Part shown: positions 26,104 through 34,995 of the stretch, piece by piece | How positions within the stretch are numbered: position 1 is the stretch's first letter | Layout of the letters: every line of letters starts with the position of its first letter | NCBI RefSeq assembly: GCF_900108185.1 | Contig: NZ_FNVA01000001.1 | Coordinates: 1,488,001 to 1,552,000 of the forward strand | Direction: 5' to 3' | Length of the DNA stretch: 64,000 nt | From: Bryocella elongata | GTDB taxonomy: Bacteria > Acidobacteriota > Terriglobia > Terriglobales > Acidobacteriaceae | Notes under the pieces: model-generated | The model's database searches: none | Seen by the model: the letters and a program-made list of their open reading frames with translations, nothing else | Told to the model about the DNA's origin: nothing | Program-made: the position numbers and the translations under genes

Positions 26104-28959
26104 CTAGTGAACGTCAGGATTCTTTGGCAGGCTCAGCATATTGGCAAAGAGCCGGAAAGCGCCCGGAACGCCAAGAGGAAGCTGGCGATAGAACGCATAC
26201 GCGTTGTAAACATAAATGCCCTTGCCATAGCGAGCATAGACGAGGCCGCCCTTCTGATCGGGCTGCCCTTTGTCGTGCGTCTCCAGCAGAGGCGTGTAGT
26301 GGCTGTCCCAGCTTTGCAGAAACTTGGAGCCTCGCTCCTCGATCCAGCCGTCAAAGTCCTTCGTATCGATCTTGTTCGGCCAGGTAAAGATCGGATTTGA
26401 AGGTTCGAGGATCTTCACGATGGACTTCTCGTCGGTAACCTCCTCTGGATCGCCGCTCATCACGTAGGGGTATGGGCCGTAGTTGTGGTCGAACTCCGGC
26501 GTGTTGTACTGCACAATCACCGTACCGCCGTTGTGCACATACTCCAGCAGGCGCGCGTTATTAGCGATAAGGTCAGGACGCACGGCATAGGCGCGAACAC
26601 CAAGCACAATCGTCGAGAAGCGGTTGAGGCTCCCACCGGCAAGGTCCTGCGCGGAGAGATACGTGACGTGCACGCCCATCTGCTCGAGCGCTACGGGAAC
26701 ATCGTCGCCACTGCCCTCGACGTAGGCGACGGTAATGCCTGGAGCGATCTTTACATCCGTGCCTGTCGTTTCGTACTTCGCCGGAGCGTAAAGAAAGTAC
26801 GGCCGCAGACCCGGATAGCCGATCTGCGTGTAGCCCTGCTCGAACTTCTTCCCCTTGAGCGAAGCGATAGCGGTGATGGTGTACTGCTTGCCGTCCGCCA
26901 CCTTCGGTGTGACATCGAAGCTGACACTCTGCTCTTCTCCGGGCTGCTTGAAGTGCAGCGTGCTGGTTGCAGGCGTAGCCGTCCAGCCGGGGGGAAGCGC
27001 GAGAGAGACCTCCGGCTCGGCTGACTCTGACATGTTGTTCCGCACGCGCACTGTGACGGAGGTGTGCTGCATGTCGAGTGGCACGATGCCCGCCGCAGGT
27101 GTGAGCGAGACGGACAGCTCCGGGCCCACGGGCATCGGGTTGCGCACCGTGCCCAGGCCGGTGACGCGGCTGACGACCTGCACCGTGCCAGTACTCGTGA
27201 AGGCCGCGCCGTGGTAGCGGAAGGTGGCCTTGGCCGTGAGTGGATACGCGAGCAGCGGGACATTCTTCGGCGCCTTCGGGTCCACCTGATAGTAGGCCTC
27301 GCCGAGGTTGCTGCGAGTGAAGTAAGGCTTCGTGTAAGGCTCATCCTCAGGAACGGTCACCTTGTAGACGATATCGAGAGCCTTCGCCGCAGTCAGCTCT
27401 GCGGGAGCCTTCGCGGGCTCGACGTGCCAGGCCTTCTCCGCAGACGACTCAAGGCCGACGCTCTCGATCGCAAGGCCTTCGGCCGCAGGTTGGTAGAGAT
27501 GCACCTTCACTGGAAAACTGAGTCCGCGCGTGGCCATCTGGAAGGTCTCACGCGAGCCGCGCATCATGGCCATCATCGGATCGGCGCCAGGCGCAGGAGG
27601 CTGCGTCACTTCGGCTTCGAGCGAGACCTGCAGAGTCGCCGCAAGCGCATCATTGAACTGCTTATCCTTCATCCGGAGTTCTGAGAGGATGTCGTACCTG
27701 GCTTCTTCTGAAAGCTGGTCCGCCAAGGGACCGGCTTCAATCGAAACGATGAGCTTCTCGAGTGCCAGCTTTCCTTCAGCGAGGTGCGGTGCTACCGCCG
27801 AAGGCTGCACCGCAGTGAAGCCGGAGAGTGCGGCAGAGATGTGGCCGTCTATTTGCTTGAGCTGATCGCGCAAAGTGCCAGGTGCTGACGGTGCGAGCTC
27901 GGCGATGCCTTCGAACGTCGTATCGATACCGTCGAAGAAAGTCCGCTCCGTGGCCTCGGCGTCGATGTGCGAACCGAAGCGGTGATACGCCGAGTCCTGC
28001 GAGCTGACGAGCGGCACCCCAGGTCCGCCGTTCTGCGACTTCTGGAAGCCGAGGCCAGTGCGCGAGATGTCCACGTAACTGTCCCCCAACATAGGATCGA
28101 AGGTACCGGTAGGAATGTTGACCGTAACGGACGGCTTGCCCGGCTCCCACTTACCGGTGACATGGTTCGTAACACCGACCGGAACCCAGGAGTGCGTCGC
28201 ATAGTCGTACATCCCCTTCTCGGTGACACGAAAGATGGGTGCACGGGCGTAGACCTTGAGCGGCTTCCAGGGCTTGAGCCCTTCCCTGGTGATCTGCTCG
28301 GGGAACTTCGTGGGATCACCGGCAGCGTTGAAGGCCTCCTGCGCCATCAGTCCTGCAGTCGCGTGTTGGCCGTGGCCGTCCGTGGGTCCGCCGACAAAGA
28401 CGGAGACGATGACCAGCGGTCGCACAGTACGCACGACGCGGACGACCTGCTCAAGAACGCGATCATGGCCCCACTGCCCGAGGGCCTCATCGAGTTCCTT
28501 CGAGAAGCCATAATCCGCCATCGAGGTGAAGTACTGGCCGTCGAGCCCGTAGTAGCGGCCAGCCTGGAGCAGTTCCTCCGTGCGCACCAGGCCAAGCGCG
28601 TCCCAGTAGTCCGAGCTCATCACATTCGCACCGCCTTCGCCGCGGTCGAGCGTGAGCAGACTGACGCGTGCGCCGATGCCGCGGCTCTCATAGGCCAGGG
28701 TCCCGCCGTCTTCGTCGTCCGGATGCGCCACAACCATCAGCACGCTGGCGCGGGTGTGGAGCTTCTTGATCGCCTGCCACGCGGCGGCAGCGCCCTGATC
28801 AGGTGGGATAGGCAGAGCGTCAGCCTTGACGCCGTTATCCTGCGCGCGCAGGGAGGTGGCGGCGGGCGCCGCGCACAGAGCGGCGACTGCAAGCGAAGAA
28901 CAGGCAACGCGGCGATACAGAACGCGGGAATACATGGAGCGGAGCATACTCGGTTTCAT
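26104..28959 (-). CDS. Large secreted PIG-L (LmbE-like) deacetylase with C-terminal accessory domains
   Basis: A protein of about 951 residues. Seen: signal peptide (SLAVAALCAAPAATSLRAQ), a PIG-L catalytic domain beginning VVAHPDDEDGG (zinc-binding AHPDDE at about 78-83) with RGEGGAN and the later zinc ligand in HGQH, an Ig-like region with ALPPGWTATPATSTLHF resembling NEW3-type domains, and a C-terminal ThuA/glutamine-amidotransferase-like domain (VRAYAVRPDLIANN, VHNGGTVIVQYN). PIG-L enzymes remove N-acetyl groups from GlcNAc-containing compounds. The ATG at 28959 is chosen because the longer start at 29016 overlaps a strong hairpin. It is followed after 24 bases by the permease gene. Long multidomain forms like this are common in Acidobacteriota; their substrates are unknown to me. 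Confidence 0.87.
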   Translation of the reverse strand: MKPSMLRSMYSRVLYRRVACSSLAVAALCAAPAATSLRAQDNGVKADALPIPPDQGAAAAWQAIKKLHTRASVLMVVAHPDDEDGGTLAYESRGIGARVSLLTLDRGEGGANVMSSDYWDALGLVRTEELLQAGRYYGLDGQYFTSMADYGFSKELDEALGQWGHDRVLEQVVRVVRTVRPLVIVSVFVGGPTDGHGQHATAGLMAQEAFNAAGDPTKFPEQITREGLKPWKPLKVYARAPIFRVTEKGMYDYATHSWVPVGVTNHVTGKWEPGKPSVTVNIPTGTFDPMLGDSYVDISRTGLGFQKSQNGGPGVPLVSSQDSAYHRFGSHIDAEATERTFFDGIDTTFEGIAELAPSAPGTLRDQLKQIDGHISAALSGFTAVQPSAVAPHLAEGKLALEKLIVSIEAGPLADQLSEEARYDILSELRMKDKQFNDALAATLQVSLEAEVTQPPAPGADPMMAMMRGSRETFQMATRGLSFPVKVHLYQPAAEGLAIESVGLESSAEKAWHVEPAKAPAELTAAKALDIVYKVTVPEDEPYTKPYFTRSNLGEAYYQVDPKAPKNVPLLAYPLTAKATFRYHGAAFTSTGTVQVVSRVTGLGTVRNPMPVGPELSVSLTPAAGIVPLDMQHTSVTVRVRNNMSESAEPEVSLALPPGWTATPATSTLHFKQPGEEQSVSFDVTPKVADGKQYTITAIASLKGKKFEQGYTQIGYPGLRPYFLYAPAKYETTGTDVKIAPGITVAYVEGSGDDVPVALEQMGVHVTYLSAQDLAGGSLNRFSTIVLGVRAYAVRPDLIANNARLLEYVHNGGTVIVQYNTPEFDHNYGPYPYVMSGDPEEVTDEKSIVKILEPSNPIFTWPNKIDTKDFDGWIEERGSKFLQSWDSHYTPLLETHDKGQPDQKGGLVYARYGKGIYVYNAYAFYRQLPLGVPGAFRLFANMLSLPKNPDVH

Positions 28960-28985
28960 CCTGAGGCAGCGATCCGAAGTCTGTA

Positions 28986-29012
28986 GAGCCGGCGTACAAG
29001 AAACGCCGGCTC
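28986..29012 (-). terminator. Strong hairpin between receptor 3 and the deacetylase gene
   Basis: GAGCCGGCG (28986-28994) pairs perfectly with CGCCGGCTC (29004-29012) around a 9-base loop. No long T-run follows on the minus strand, so it may be a terminator, an attenuator or a processing or stability element that lowers expression of the genes after the receptor. Confidence 0.5.
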
Positions 29013-29025
29013 GCATCCTGGAGGG

Positions 29026-32000
29026 TTAGAAGTAGAACTTCGCGGCCATCTGGACCTGACGCGCGGTGTTGACGACACTGCTCACCTTGCCGAAGGTCGC
29101 GGGCGAGTTGATAGCACTGCCGGGGTTGGCGAAGTTCGCGTGGTTGAAGAGGTTGAAGAACTCGAAACGCAGCTCGAGCTTGCGAACGTCAGTAAAACCG
29201 AACTGCTTGAAGAGGCTGCCATCCACGTTCTGTGAGCCAGAACCAGCGTATCCACGAGGACGGCAGGAGCCGAAGGTGCCGCTGGAGGGCTGGCTGAAGG
29301 CACCGATGTTCAGATACGTTCCTGCAGCCGCCTGGGTGGAGATGGTTTGCCGGTTCCGCGTGGTGCCGGAGAACGCATCGCCGGTGCAGTTGGCGTACGC
29401 TGCATGGCTGCCGCCCGTCTGGCTATTGTCCACCGCAGTGATGCTGAAGGGCAGCCCCGCCTGCATGGTGACGATGGCGTTCACCTGCCATCCACCGATG
29501 AGGCTTGCGGCCTTCGAGTCGTTGTTCAGCACCAGTCCGCCCTTGCCTATGGGAAGGCGATAGAGCGTGCTGGCGACGAAGCGATTGCGCTGATCGATGG
29601 GAGCCTGCGAGTATTCATGCTCGTAATCGTAGGCGTTCTGCGGCGTGGAGCCGGCGGTGAGGTTGTCGGCGAAGTCAGAGAAATTGTGCGCCCAGGTATA
29701 GCTCACCTGGTAGGACCAGCCGTGAGACATCTGCCGCTTCAGGCTCAACTCGAGACCCTGGTAGTTGGTGACGCCGTCGTCCGTGGATTCTTCGAGGAAG
29801 GCATGCGTTCCGCCGCTATTGAGGTTGGCGTAGGGAAAGACGACCGTCGGCGCCCCGCCGGTGATGGCCGTAACCTGCCCCTGATTGGCGTTGCGCAGCC
29901 TGTTCATCTTGCTTCCGAGATTGCCGACATATACGGCTTCGGCCACGGTGCTGGGAGTCAACTGGAACTGCGGGCCGAAGCTGAACTGCTGGATGTAGCT
30001 CGTACGCTGATTCTGGTCCTGCCAGTTGGTCTTCTGGATATAAAGGGGGGCAACGGAGTTCGCATACGTTGCGCCTGGAAAACCGTTCTGCAGCTGGAAC
30101 ACCGGCGTTGAGGCTGTTGTGGTGCGGCTGTCCAGGACGTAGGTAAGGAAGGGCTGGTTCTGGCCAAGCTGCGACTCCGAGCCAATACGGTTGACGAACT
30201 GATAGAAGACGCCATAACCACCGCGGAAGACGAGCTTCGGGAAGGCCTGATAGCTGAAGCCGACGCGAGGAGCGACGTTGTTCTTGTCCGGGTTCAGCGT
30301 GCTGCGCTGCAGCCAGCCGCCGTTTGCCGCTGTGTAGATCGAGCCACCGCCCGTGGTCGAGAAGTTGGCAAGACGGTTGTTGTGGTTCAACCATGGCGAG
30401 AAGAGCTCATAGCGTGCGCCGTAGTTCAGTGTGAACTTCGGAGATACGCGCCAGGTGTCCTGCCCATAGAACGAATGACCGTAGAGGAAGTTATGCACGA
30501 CGACCTGCGAATCGTAGATCGTCTGCGCGACGTTCCCGAGCAGGAAATCCGCCATCCCGAAGCCGTTGGTCGAAGAGAAAAGGCCGGTGAAGGCCATGTA
30601 TCCCTGGGGCGCCGCGAGGTCGAAGAAGTTCAGCGTGTCGCGGCGATACTCATAGCCGAACATCAGGCTATGGTTGCCCTTGAGCATCGTCAGGTTATCG
30701 ATCGCCTGCCACACCTGCGCGGCTTGGAACTGGGGACGATAGAGATCGACGCCAATGCGACGGAAGCCACCGGAGATGTTGAACGGCGGGAGGCCACCGG
30801 TATAGGGACTTGAAGGAATACCGTTGAGTCCGATGGATGAGGCCGCCGACTGGCCCAGCGTCACACCGATGGGATTGCTATGGGCGCTGTCGCGCGTCCA
30901 ACCGAAGCGCGCCTGGTTCACGATCGACGATGTCGGGACCGTCGTGAGGCCCAGCGCCAGGCTCTGGTTGCGGATGTTGTAGTCGGTCGCAAAGCCGCCG
31001 TTGCCGATCGCCAGGTTTCCAGTCCACGGCGGATCCTGACGGTGCTGCTGCAGGAAGCTGTAGCGGCCGAAGAGCGTGTTCTTCGAGTTGATGGTCTCGT
31101 CAACTCGGCCGTCGAAGGAGTTGTTCTTGGCCGGAGCTTGGTAGACGTTGACGTAGTTGTTCGAACCGTCAAACTTGCCATCGCTGGAGGTCACGTTATT
31201 GGGGTTCGGCATCAGCGCCATCAGGGCCTTGGCAACCGGGTCGATGCAATTGGAGGCGATAACGTTGTTCGTAATGCAACCGGTCTGGCTGGTCTGGGTC
31301 GGCGCGAAGTGATACTGCGGATAATGGCTGGAAAGCTCGCTAAGATCGCCTGTGCGCATCGCGGCCGTCGGGATGACGGAGAGTACGGTGTCCGCGGTGG
31401 AGCTAAGCAACCCCTGGTAGTCGCCGAAGAAGAAGATCCGGTCACGCTTGATGGGGCCGCCGATGGTACCGCCGAACTGGTTTTGGCTGAAGTGTCCTTT
31501 CGGCAACACGGTCGAGCCATGCTTGTTCACCCACGAGTTCGCATCCATCGCACTATTGCGAACGAACTCCCACACATCGCCGTGAAACTGATTGGTGCCG
31601 CTCTTCGTGGTCGCATTTACCACCGCGCCCGCGGAGTTGCCCCATTCCGTGGAGTACGTGCGCGTCTGGAGACGGAACTCCTGGATCGCATCCGGTGGTG
31701 GCTGCACGTTTTGCACGGAGCCCTCCTGCAGGTTCTCTGAACCGGAGTTATTGTCGATGCCATCGAGAGCAAAGTAGTTCTGCAGTTCCAGGTTTCCATT
31801 CGAGCTGAAGCGATCGGCTGCGGGATTGGCAGCGGAGGGATCCTTGAAGATGCCCGGCTCCAGCAGCGCGAGATCGGAGTAGCGGCGGCCGTTCAGCGGA
31901 AGATCGTTGATTTCCTGCTTGCCAACCACATTACCCACATCGGCGGACTCCGTCTGAAGCGCCAGAGCAGCGGAATTCACTTCAACGACTTCGTTATGTG

Positions 32001-32364
32001 CGCCGGCGGAGAGCGTGAGATCCACCTGCGCGCGCGTCTTCACGTGCACGTCCACGTTGGCGGTCTTCGCTATGTTGAACCCCTGTGCGGTCGCCTCTAC
32101 GGTGTAAGAACCAGGAATCAGTGCGAGAGCTTCATAGGCGCCGTCGCTGTTGGTCTTCAGTGCGGTGACGACACCGGTGTCGACGTTGCGGATCGTGACC
32201 GCCGCATTGGGGATCACAGCGCCGGAGCTGTCGCGTAACGTTCCCGCGATAGCGCCGTTATTGAACTGAGCGTGCGCTCGCATCGCCGGCAGAACAGCCA
32301 GCAATAGAACGGACATGCGCAGCACGCACGCCAGGATGGGTTTGGACCAAACTGATGGGATCAT
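29026..32364 (-). CDS. Oar-type TonB-dependent outer-membrane receptor (receptor 3)
   Basis: A 1112-residue receptor. Seen: signal peptide (LACVLRMSVLLLAVLPAMRAHA), carboxypeptidase-regulatory-like domain (GTLRDSSGAVIPNAAVTI) to about residue 115, plug with INDLPLNGRRYSDLALLEPGI and FALDGIDNNSG, and a barrel ending AAKFYF. It is the first gene of the LacI-linked locus and is preceded by a predicted promoter with a palindromic operator. It would take up the glycoside that the deacetylase, permease, kinases and GH4 enzyme process. Confidence 0.92.
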   Translation of the reverse strand: MIPSVWSKPILACVLRMSVLLLAVLPAMRAHAQFNNGAIAGTLRDSSGAVIPNAAVTIRNVDTGVVTALKTNSDGAYEALALIPGSYTVEATAQGFNIAKTANVDVHVKTRAQVDLTLSAGAHNEVVEVNSAALALQTESADVGNVVGKQEINDLPLNGRRYSDLALLEPGIFKDPSAANPAADRFSSNGNLELQNYFALDGIDNNSGSENLQEGSVQNVQPPPDAIQEFRLQTRTYSTEWGNSAGAVVNATTKSGTNQFHGDVWEFVRNSAMDANSWVNKHGSTVLPKGHFSQNQFGGTIGGPIKRDRIFFFGDYQGLLSSTADTVLSVIPTAAMRTGDLSELSSHYPQYHFAPTQTSQTGCITNNVIASNCIDPVAKALMALMPNPNNVTSSDGKFDGSNNYVNVYQAPAKNNSFDGRVDETINSKNTLFGRYSFLQQHRQDPPWTGNLAIGNGGFATDYNIRNQSLALGLTTVPTSSIVNQARFGWTRDSAHSNPIGVTLGQSAASSIGLNGIPSSPYTGGLPPFNISGGFRRIGVDLYRPQFQAAQVWQAIDNLTMLKGNHSLMFGYEYRRDTLNFFDLAAPQGYMAFTGLFSSTNGFGMADFLLGNVAQTIYDSQVVVHNFLYGHSFYGQDTWRVSPKFTLNYGARYELFSPWLNHNNRLANFSTTGGGSIYTAANGGWLQRSTLNPDKNNVAPRVGFSYQAFPKLVFRGGYGVFYQFVNRIGSESQLGQNQPFLTYVLDSRTTTASTPVFQLQNGFPGATYANSVAPLYIQKTNWQDQNQRTSYIQQFSFGPQFQLTPSTVAEAVYVGNLGSKMNRLRNANQGQVTAITGGAPTVVFPYANLNSGGTHAFLEESTDDGVTNYQGLELSLKRQMSHGWSYQVSYTWAHNFSDFADNLTAGSTPQNAYDYEHEYSQAPIDQRNRFVASTLYRLPIGKGGLVLNNDSKAASLIGGWQVNAIVTMQAGLPFSITAVDNSQTGGSHAAYANCTGDAFSGTTRNRQTISTQAAAGTYLNIGAFSQPSSGTFGSCRPRGYAGSGSQNVDGSLFKQFGFTDVRKLELRFEFFNLFNHANFANPGSAINSPATFGKVSSVVNTARQVQMAAKFYF

Positions 32365-32480
32365 CTTCCAGTCTCCCTTCGAACTGCATCGATCCGATGA
32401 AGAGTAAGAGGGCCAAACGACCAGGGCCCGTGTGGGGCGCTTCGCGGGACTCTAGCAGATCGTCAGATCTCTATCGATAT

Positions 32481-32494
32481 CGTTATCGATAACG
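32481..32494. promoter_or_regulatory. LacI-type operator upstream of receptor 3
   Basis: CGTTATCGATAACG is a perfect 14-bp palindrome with a central CG, the usual form of LacI-family operators. A second overlapping TATCGATA lies just beside it (32472-32479). It lies 12 bases downstream of the predicted -10 box, where bound repressor would block transcription. The LacI gene at 33672-34703 is the natural candidate. Confidence 0.65.
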
Positions 32495-32506
32495 TGATTG
32501 GTGCAA

Positions 32507-32535
32507 AGCGTAGCGTCGACGGGTTTCGTTGTCAA
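32507..32535 (-). promoter_or_regulatory. Predicted promoter of the receptor 3 transcript
   Basis: On the minus strand TTGACA (32535-32530) is followed after 17 bases by TACGCT (32512-32507). The -35 is perfect and the -10 weak, fitting a regulated promoter. It leaves a leader of about 130 bases before the receptor ATG. Confidence 0.5.
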
Positions 32536-32675
32536 CAGATTTTTATGAAAGCCTTGCTCGACATGAGTCTGGCGGACCCGTTTGCCAGGGAATCGTGCTT
32601 CCCTCCGCTGCCCGTTTCACCAACGTCGTCGACACCAAGCGGCACTGGAAAACACGTGCCCTCGCGAAACCAGAA

Positions 32676-33653
32676 TCAGCCGCGAGTCTGCATTCGCCCG
32701 GCCTGTGCCTTGAGCTCGGCCATGTGGCGGCGGAACTCCTTGGGGTTTGGCAACCCTTGCGATCCTCCGGGCTGCGATGCTGAGAGGCTGCTGCAGATGT
32801 TTCCGGCTCGGAGGCAAGTGTCCCAGTCGCCGCCATGCAGGAAGGCATGGAGAAAGCCTCCATCGAAAGCATCGCCCGCACCCGTCGCGTCCACCACCGG
32901 TATGGGCAGCGTGGGCTGCCGATAGACCTTGCCTCCGGCCATGAGCATTGCCCCACGCTTGCCCAGTTTGATTACCGGCACACGAACCCAGTCCTGCAGC
33001 CTTTCGAGCGCGCGCGAGGCGTCGCTGGCGCCGGTGATAGCCTTGGCCTCGTGCTCATTCGGAAAGATGAACTGGCAGTCCTTGACGATCGAGTGCAGCT
33101 GCGTGGGGGAAAGCTCAGGGTTCCAGCCAAAGTCGGCGGAGACGGTAATTCCCTCTTCGCGGAGCTTCCTCATGACCGGCGCCCATGCGCGCGGGCGGCG
33201 CAGCGCGCAGGCAAAGTGCACATGGCGCGCCCGCTGGAGCTTTGCCTGCACCGGCGGCTGCGCGAGCATTTCCTCCAGCTGGTGGTTGATCGGCTCGTGC
33301 GTGACCATCATGCGATTCGATCCATACGCGATGGATACGGTGAGAGCGGTAGGCTGATCACGCAGGATCGAGCAGGCGGAGGTGTCCAGGCCCTCCCCCA
33401 GGATCTGGTTCCAGGTCGGCAGCGTGGGAGCATCCGCGCCGACGCGCGTAAGGATTCCCGTCGCGGAGCCGAGGCGGCTCGCCGCGATCGCCGCAGTCGC
33501 CAATCCCCCTCCAGGAGCGATGAGGAATGAATCGGTTTTTACCTCTTCTCCGAAACGCGGCTGGGCGCGAAGGTTGTAGAAGACCATGTCCGAGAAGAAC
33601 TCTCCGAAGATGACCAGGTCGAAGTTGCGGGTCGAGGCTTGCTTGATTGCCAT
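32676..33653 (-). CDS. PfkB-family carbohydrate kinase (kinase 2)
   Basis: A 325-residue ribokinase-like enzyme. Seen: FGEFFSDMVFYNL near the N-terminus, IAPGGGLATAAIAASRLG at residues 45-62, NEHEA at 199-203 and DATGAGDAFDGGF at 255-267 with catalytic D261. It starts 18 bases after the LacI gene stop, so the two form one operon divergent in control from, but on the same strand as, receptor 3. It may phosphorylate the monosaccharide whose phosphate is the LacI effector; that is inference. The two PfkB kinases of the locus share only family motifs, so they probably act on different sugars. Confidence 0.9.
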   Translation of the reverse strand: MAIKQASTRNFDLVIFGEFFSDMVFYNLRAQPRFGEEVKTDSFLIAPGGGLATAAIAASRLGSATGILTRVGADAPTLPTWNQILGEGLDTSACSILRDQPTALTVSIAYGSNRMMVTHEPINHQLEEMLAQPPVQAKLQRARHVHFACALRRPRAWAPVMRKLREEGITVSADFGWNPELSPTQLHSIVKDCQFIFPNEHEAKAITGASDASRALERLQDWVRVPVIKLGKRGAMLMAGGKVYRQPTLPIPVVDATGAGDAFDGGFLHAFLHGGDWDTCLRAGNICSSLSASQPGGSQGLPNPKEFRRHMAELKAQAGRMQTRG

Positions 33654-33671
33654 CGTGACTCCTGACGATTC

Positions 33672-34703
33672 CTAACTGGGCACGCGCGTGGAAGACCGCG
33701 CGACTACGGCCGGCGAGAGACTTACGCTGCGCAGCGACGCCACATCGCTCTTCTGGATGAGGCGAAGCGCCATGCGGGCTGCCCGGCGACCGATCTCGGC
33801 GGCAGCGAGATCGAGGCTGGTGAGGCCAAAAGGCTCGCACAGGGCGGGGGTGTTCCCTACGCCCATAACCTGCACCTGCTCGGGAACGGAGAAGCCAGCC
33901 TCACGGAGCGCGATACAGGCCCCTGCGGCTGCGAGATCCGTGGAACAAACGATGCCATCCGGCCGGGGCGACGAGGCGATGAGCTTCCTGACAGCAGCAC
34001 GGGCAGCCTTGAACTCCGTCTCCGGCTCGCCGTCCAGTCCGATGTGCGGCTCGAGCTCCATCACCCACTCCGGCCTCAAGGTGATTCCGGCCTCGCGCAT
34101 GGCGTCGCGGAACCCTGCCGAGCGCTGATCGGCGACGGCGGTACGGCGTCCTCGCAGGTAGGCGATACGCCGGCATCGGCGCTCCAGGAGGTGTTGCGCA
34201 GCGAGCAAGCCAACCTCGTTTTCACGGAGGCCAATGGATAGCGAGGTGACCCTTGCCGGGCGATGGCCGATAAGGACGACGGGCGTTGTCGGCTCACGCA
34301 GGGCTTGAGGAAGATCGGAGGCATCGTCACGCAGGCAGAAGAGCAAAGCGTCAACCTGTCGGCTGAGGTGCAAGTCTGTCTCGCGCTCTTCGTTTTCCGC
34401 GTCGCCATCGGCAGAGGCGAGAATCAGGCTGTACCCCTCCTTGCGGAAAACCTCGCTGATAGCCTCGGCGAGCAGCGGGGTAAATGCGCCTTCGAGCCGC
34501 GGTACGACCATACCAACCGTGTACGTATGCCCGGTGCGGAGGCTGCGGGCGGTGATGTTGGGGCGGTAATTGAGCTCCTCCATGCGCTTGAGCACGCGGG
34601 CTTTGGTCTCCGCGCTGACGTCCGTCTGCCCACGCAGGACCTTGGAGATGGTCATCGTGGATAGGTTCAGATCTTTCGCGATGTCTCGGAGACGAATGGC
34701 CAT
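33672..34703 (-). CDS. LacI-family transcriptional regulator
   Basis: A 343-residue repressor. Seen: N-terminal helix-turn-helix (IRLRDIAKDLNLSTMTISKVLRG, residues 3-25), the hinge region (LNYRPNITARSLRTG), and a periplasmic-binding-protein-like sugar domain (VGMVVPRLEG, SADGDAENEE, VCSTDLAAAGACIALREAG, VMGVGN). It lies in one operon with kinase 2. Its likely operator is the palindrome at 32481-32494 before receptor 3. The inducer is unknown. The start is fixed by the HTH; sequence upstream belongs to a different, broken gene in another frame. Confidence 0.93.
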   Translation of the reverse strand: MAIRLRDIAKDLNLSTMTISKVLRGQTDVSAETKARVLKRMEELNYRPNITARSLRTGHTYTVGMVVPRLEGAFTPLLAEAISEVFRKEGYSLILASADGDAENEERETDLHLSRQVDALLFCLRDDASDLPQALREPTTPVVLIGHRPARVTSLSIGLRENEVGLLAAQHLLERRCRRIAYLRGRRTAVADQRSAGFRDAMREAGITLRPEWVMELEPHIGLDGEPETEFKAARAAVRKLIASSPRPDGIVCSTDLAAAGACIALREAGFSVPEQVQVMGVGNTPALCEPFGLTSLDLAAAEIGRRAARMALRLIQKSDVASLRSVSLSPAVVARSSTRVPS

Positions 34704-34995
34704 ACAGGAGATGGAGGCATTCTAGCGTGAAGTGCGATAGCCGCTCCTCAAACGCATTCGAGCGCTCCATTCCAGCTCGTTCCCAGAAGTAACCACCCTT
34801 TGGATAGCCGAGGAGATTTCCCATCGCCAGATAGGAAGCGCTGGCAGGTTCGTGGCTTCCCTTCATCCACCGAGTGACGGTGGCCCGGGAGACGCCCAGG
34901 GGGCTGGCCAGATCAGCCTGTGACAGGGGCAACTCGTCCAACAGTCCCCGGATGGGACTAATCCATTCCCCGCTCGAGGTTGTATGTTTCGACAT
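34704..34995 (-). pseudogene. Truncated XRE-type helix-turn-helix protein upstream of LacI gene
   Basis: From the ATG at 34995 the minus strand encodes an XRE-like DNA-binding region: LSQADLASPLGVSRATVTRWMKGSHEPASASYLAMGNLLGYP, then GGYFWERAGM. After about residue 75 the family resemblance ends. The frame continues to 34351, but only by running through the LacI gene out of frame. A normal protein of this type would continue with its own C-terminal part, so this is either a short protein or a gene cut by the arrival of the LacI operon. Confidence 0.45.

Noticed and set aside
27967-28986. A 339-codon plus-strand frame
   Set aside because: Antisense to the PIG-L deacetylase gene; R/H-rich shadow.
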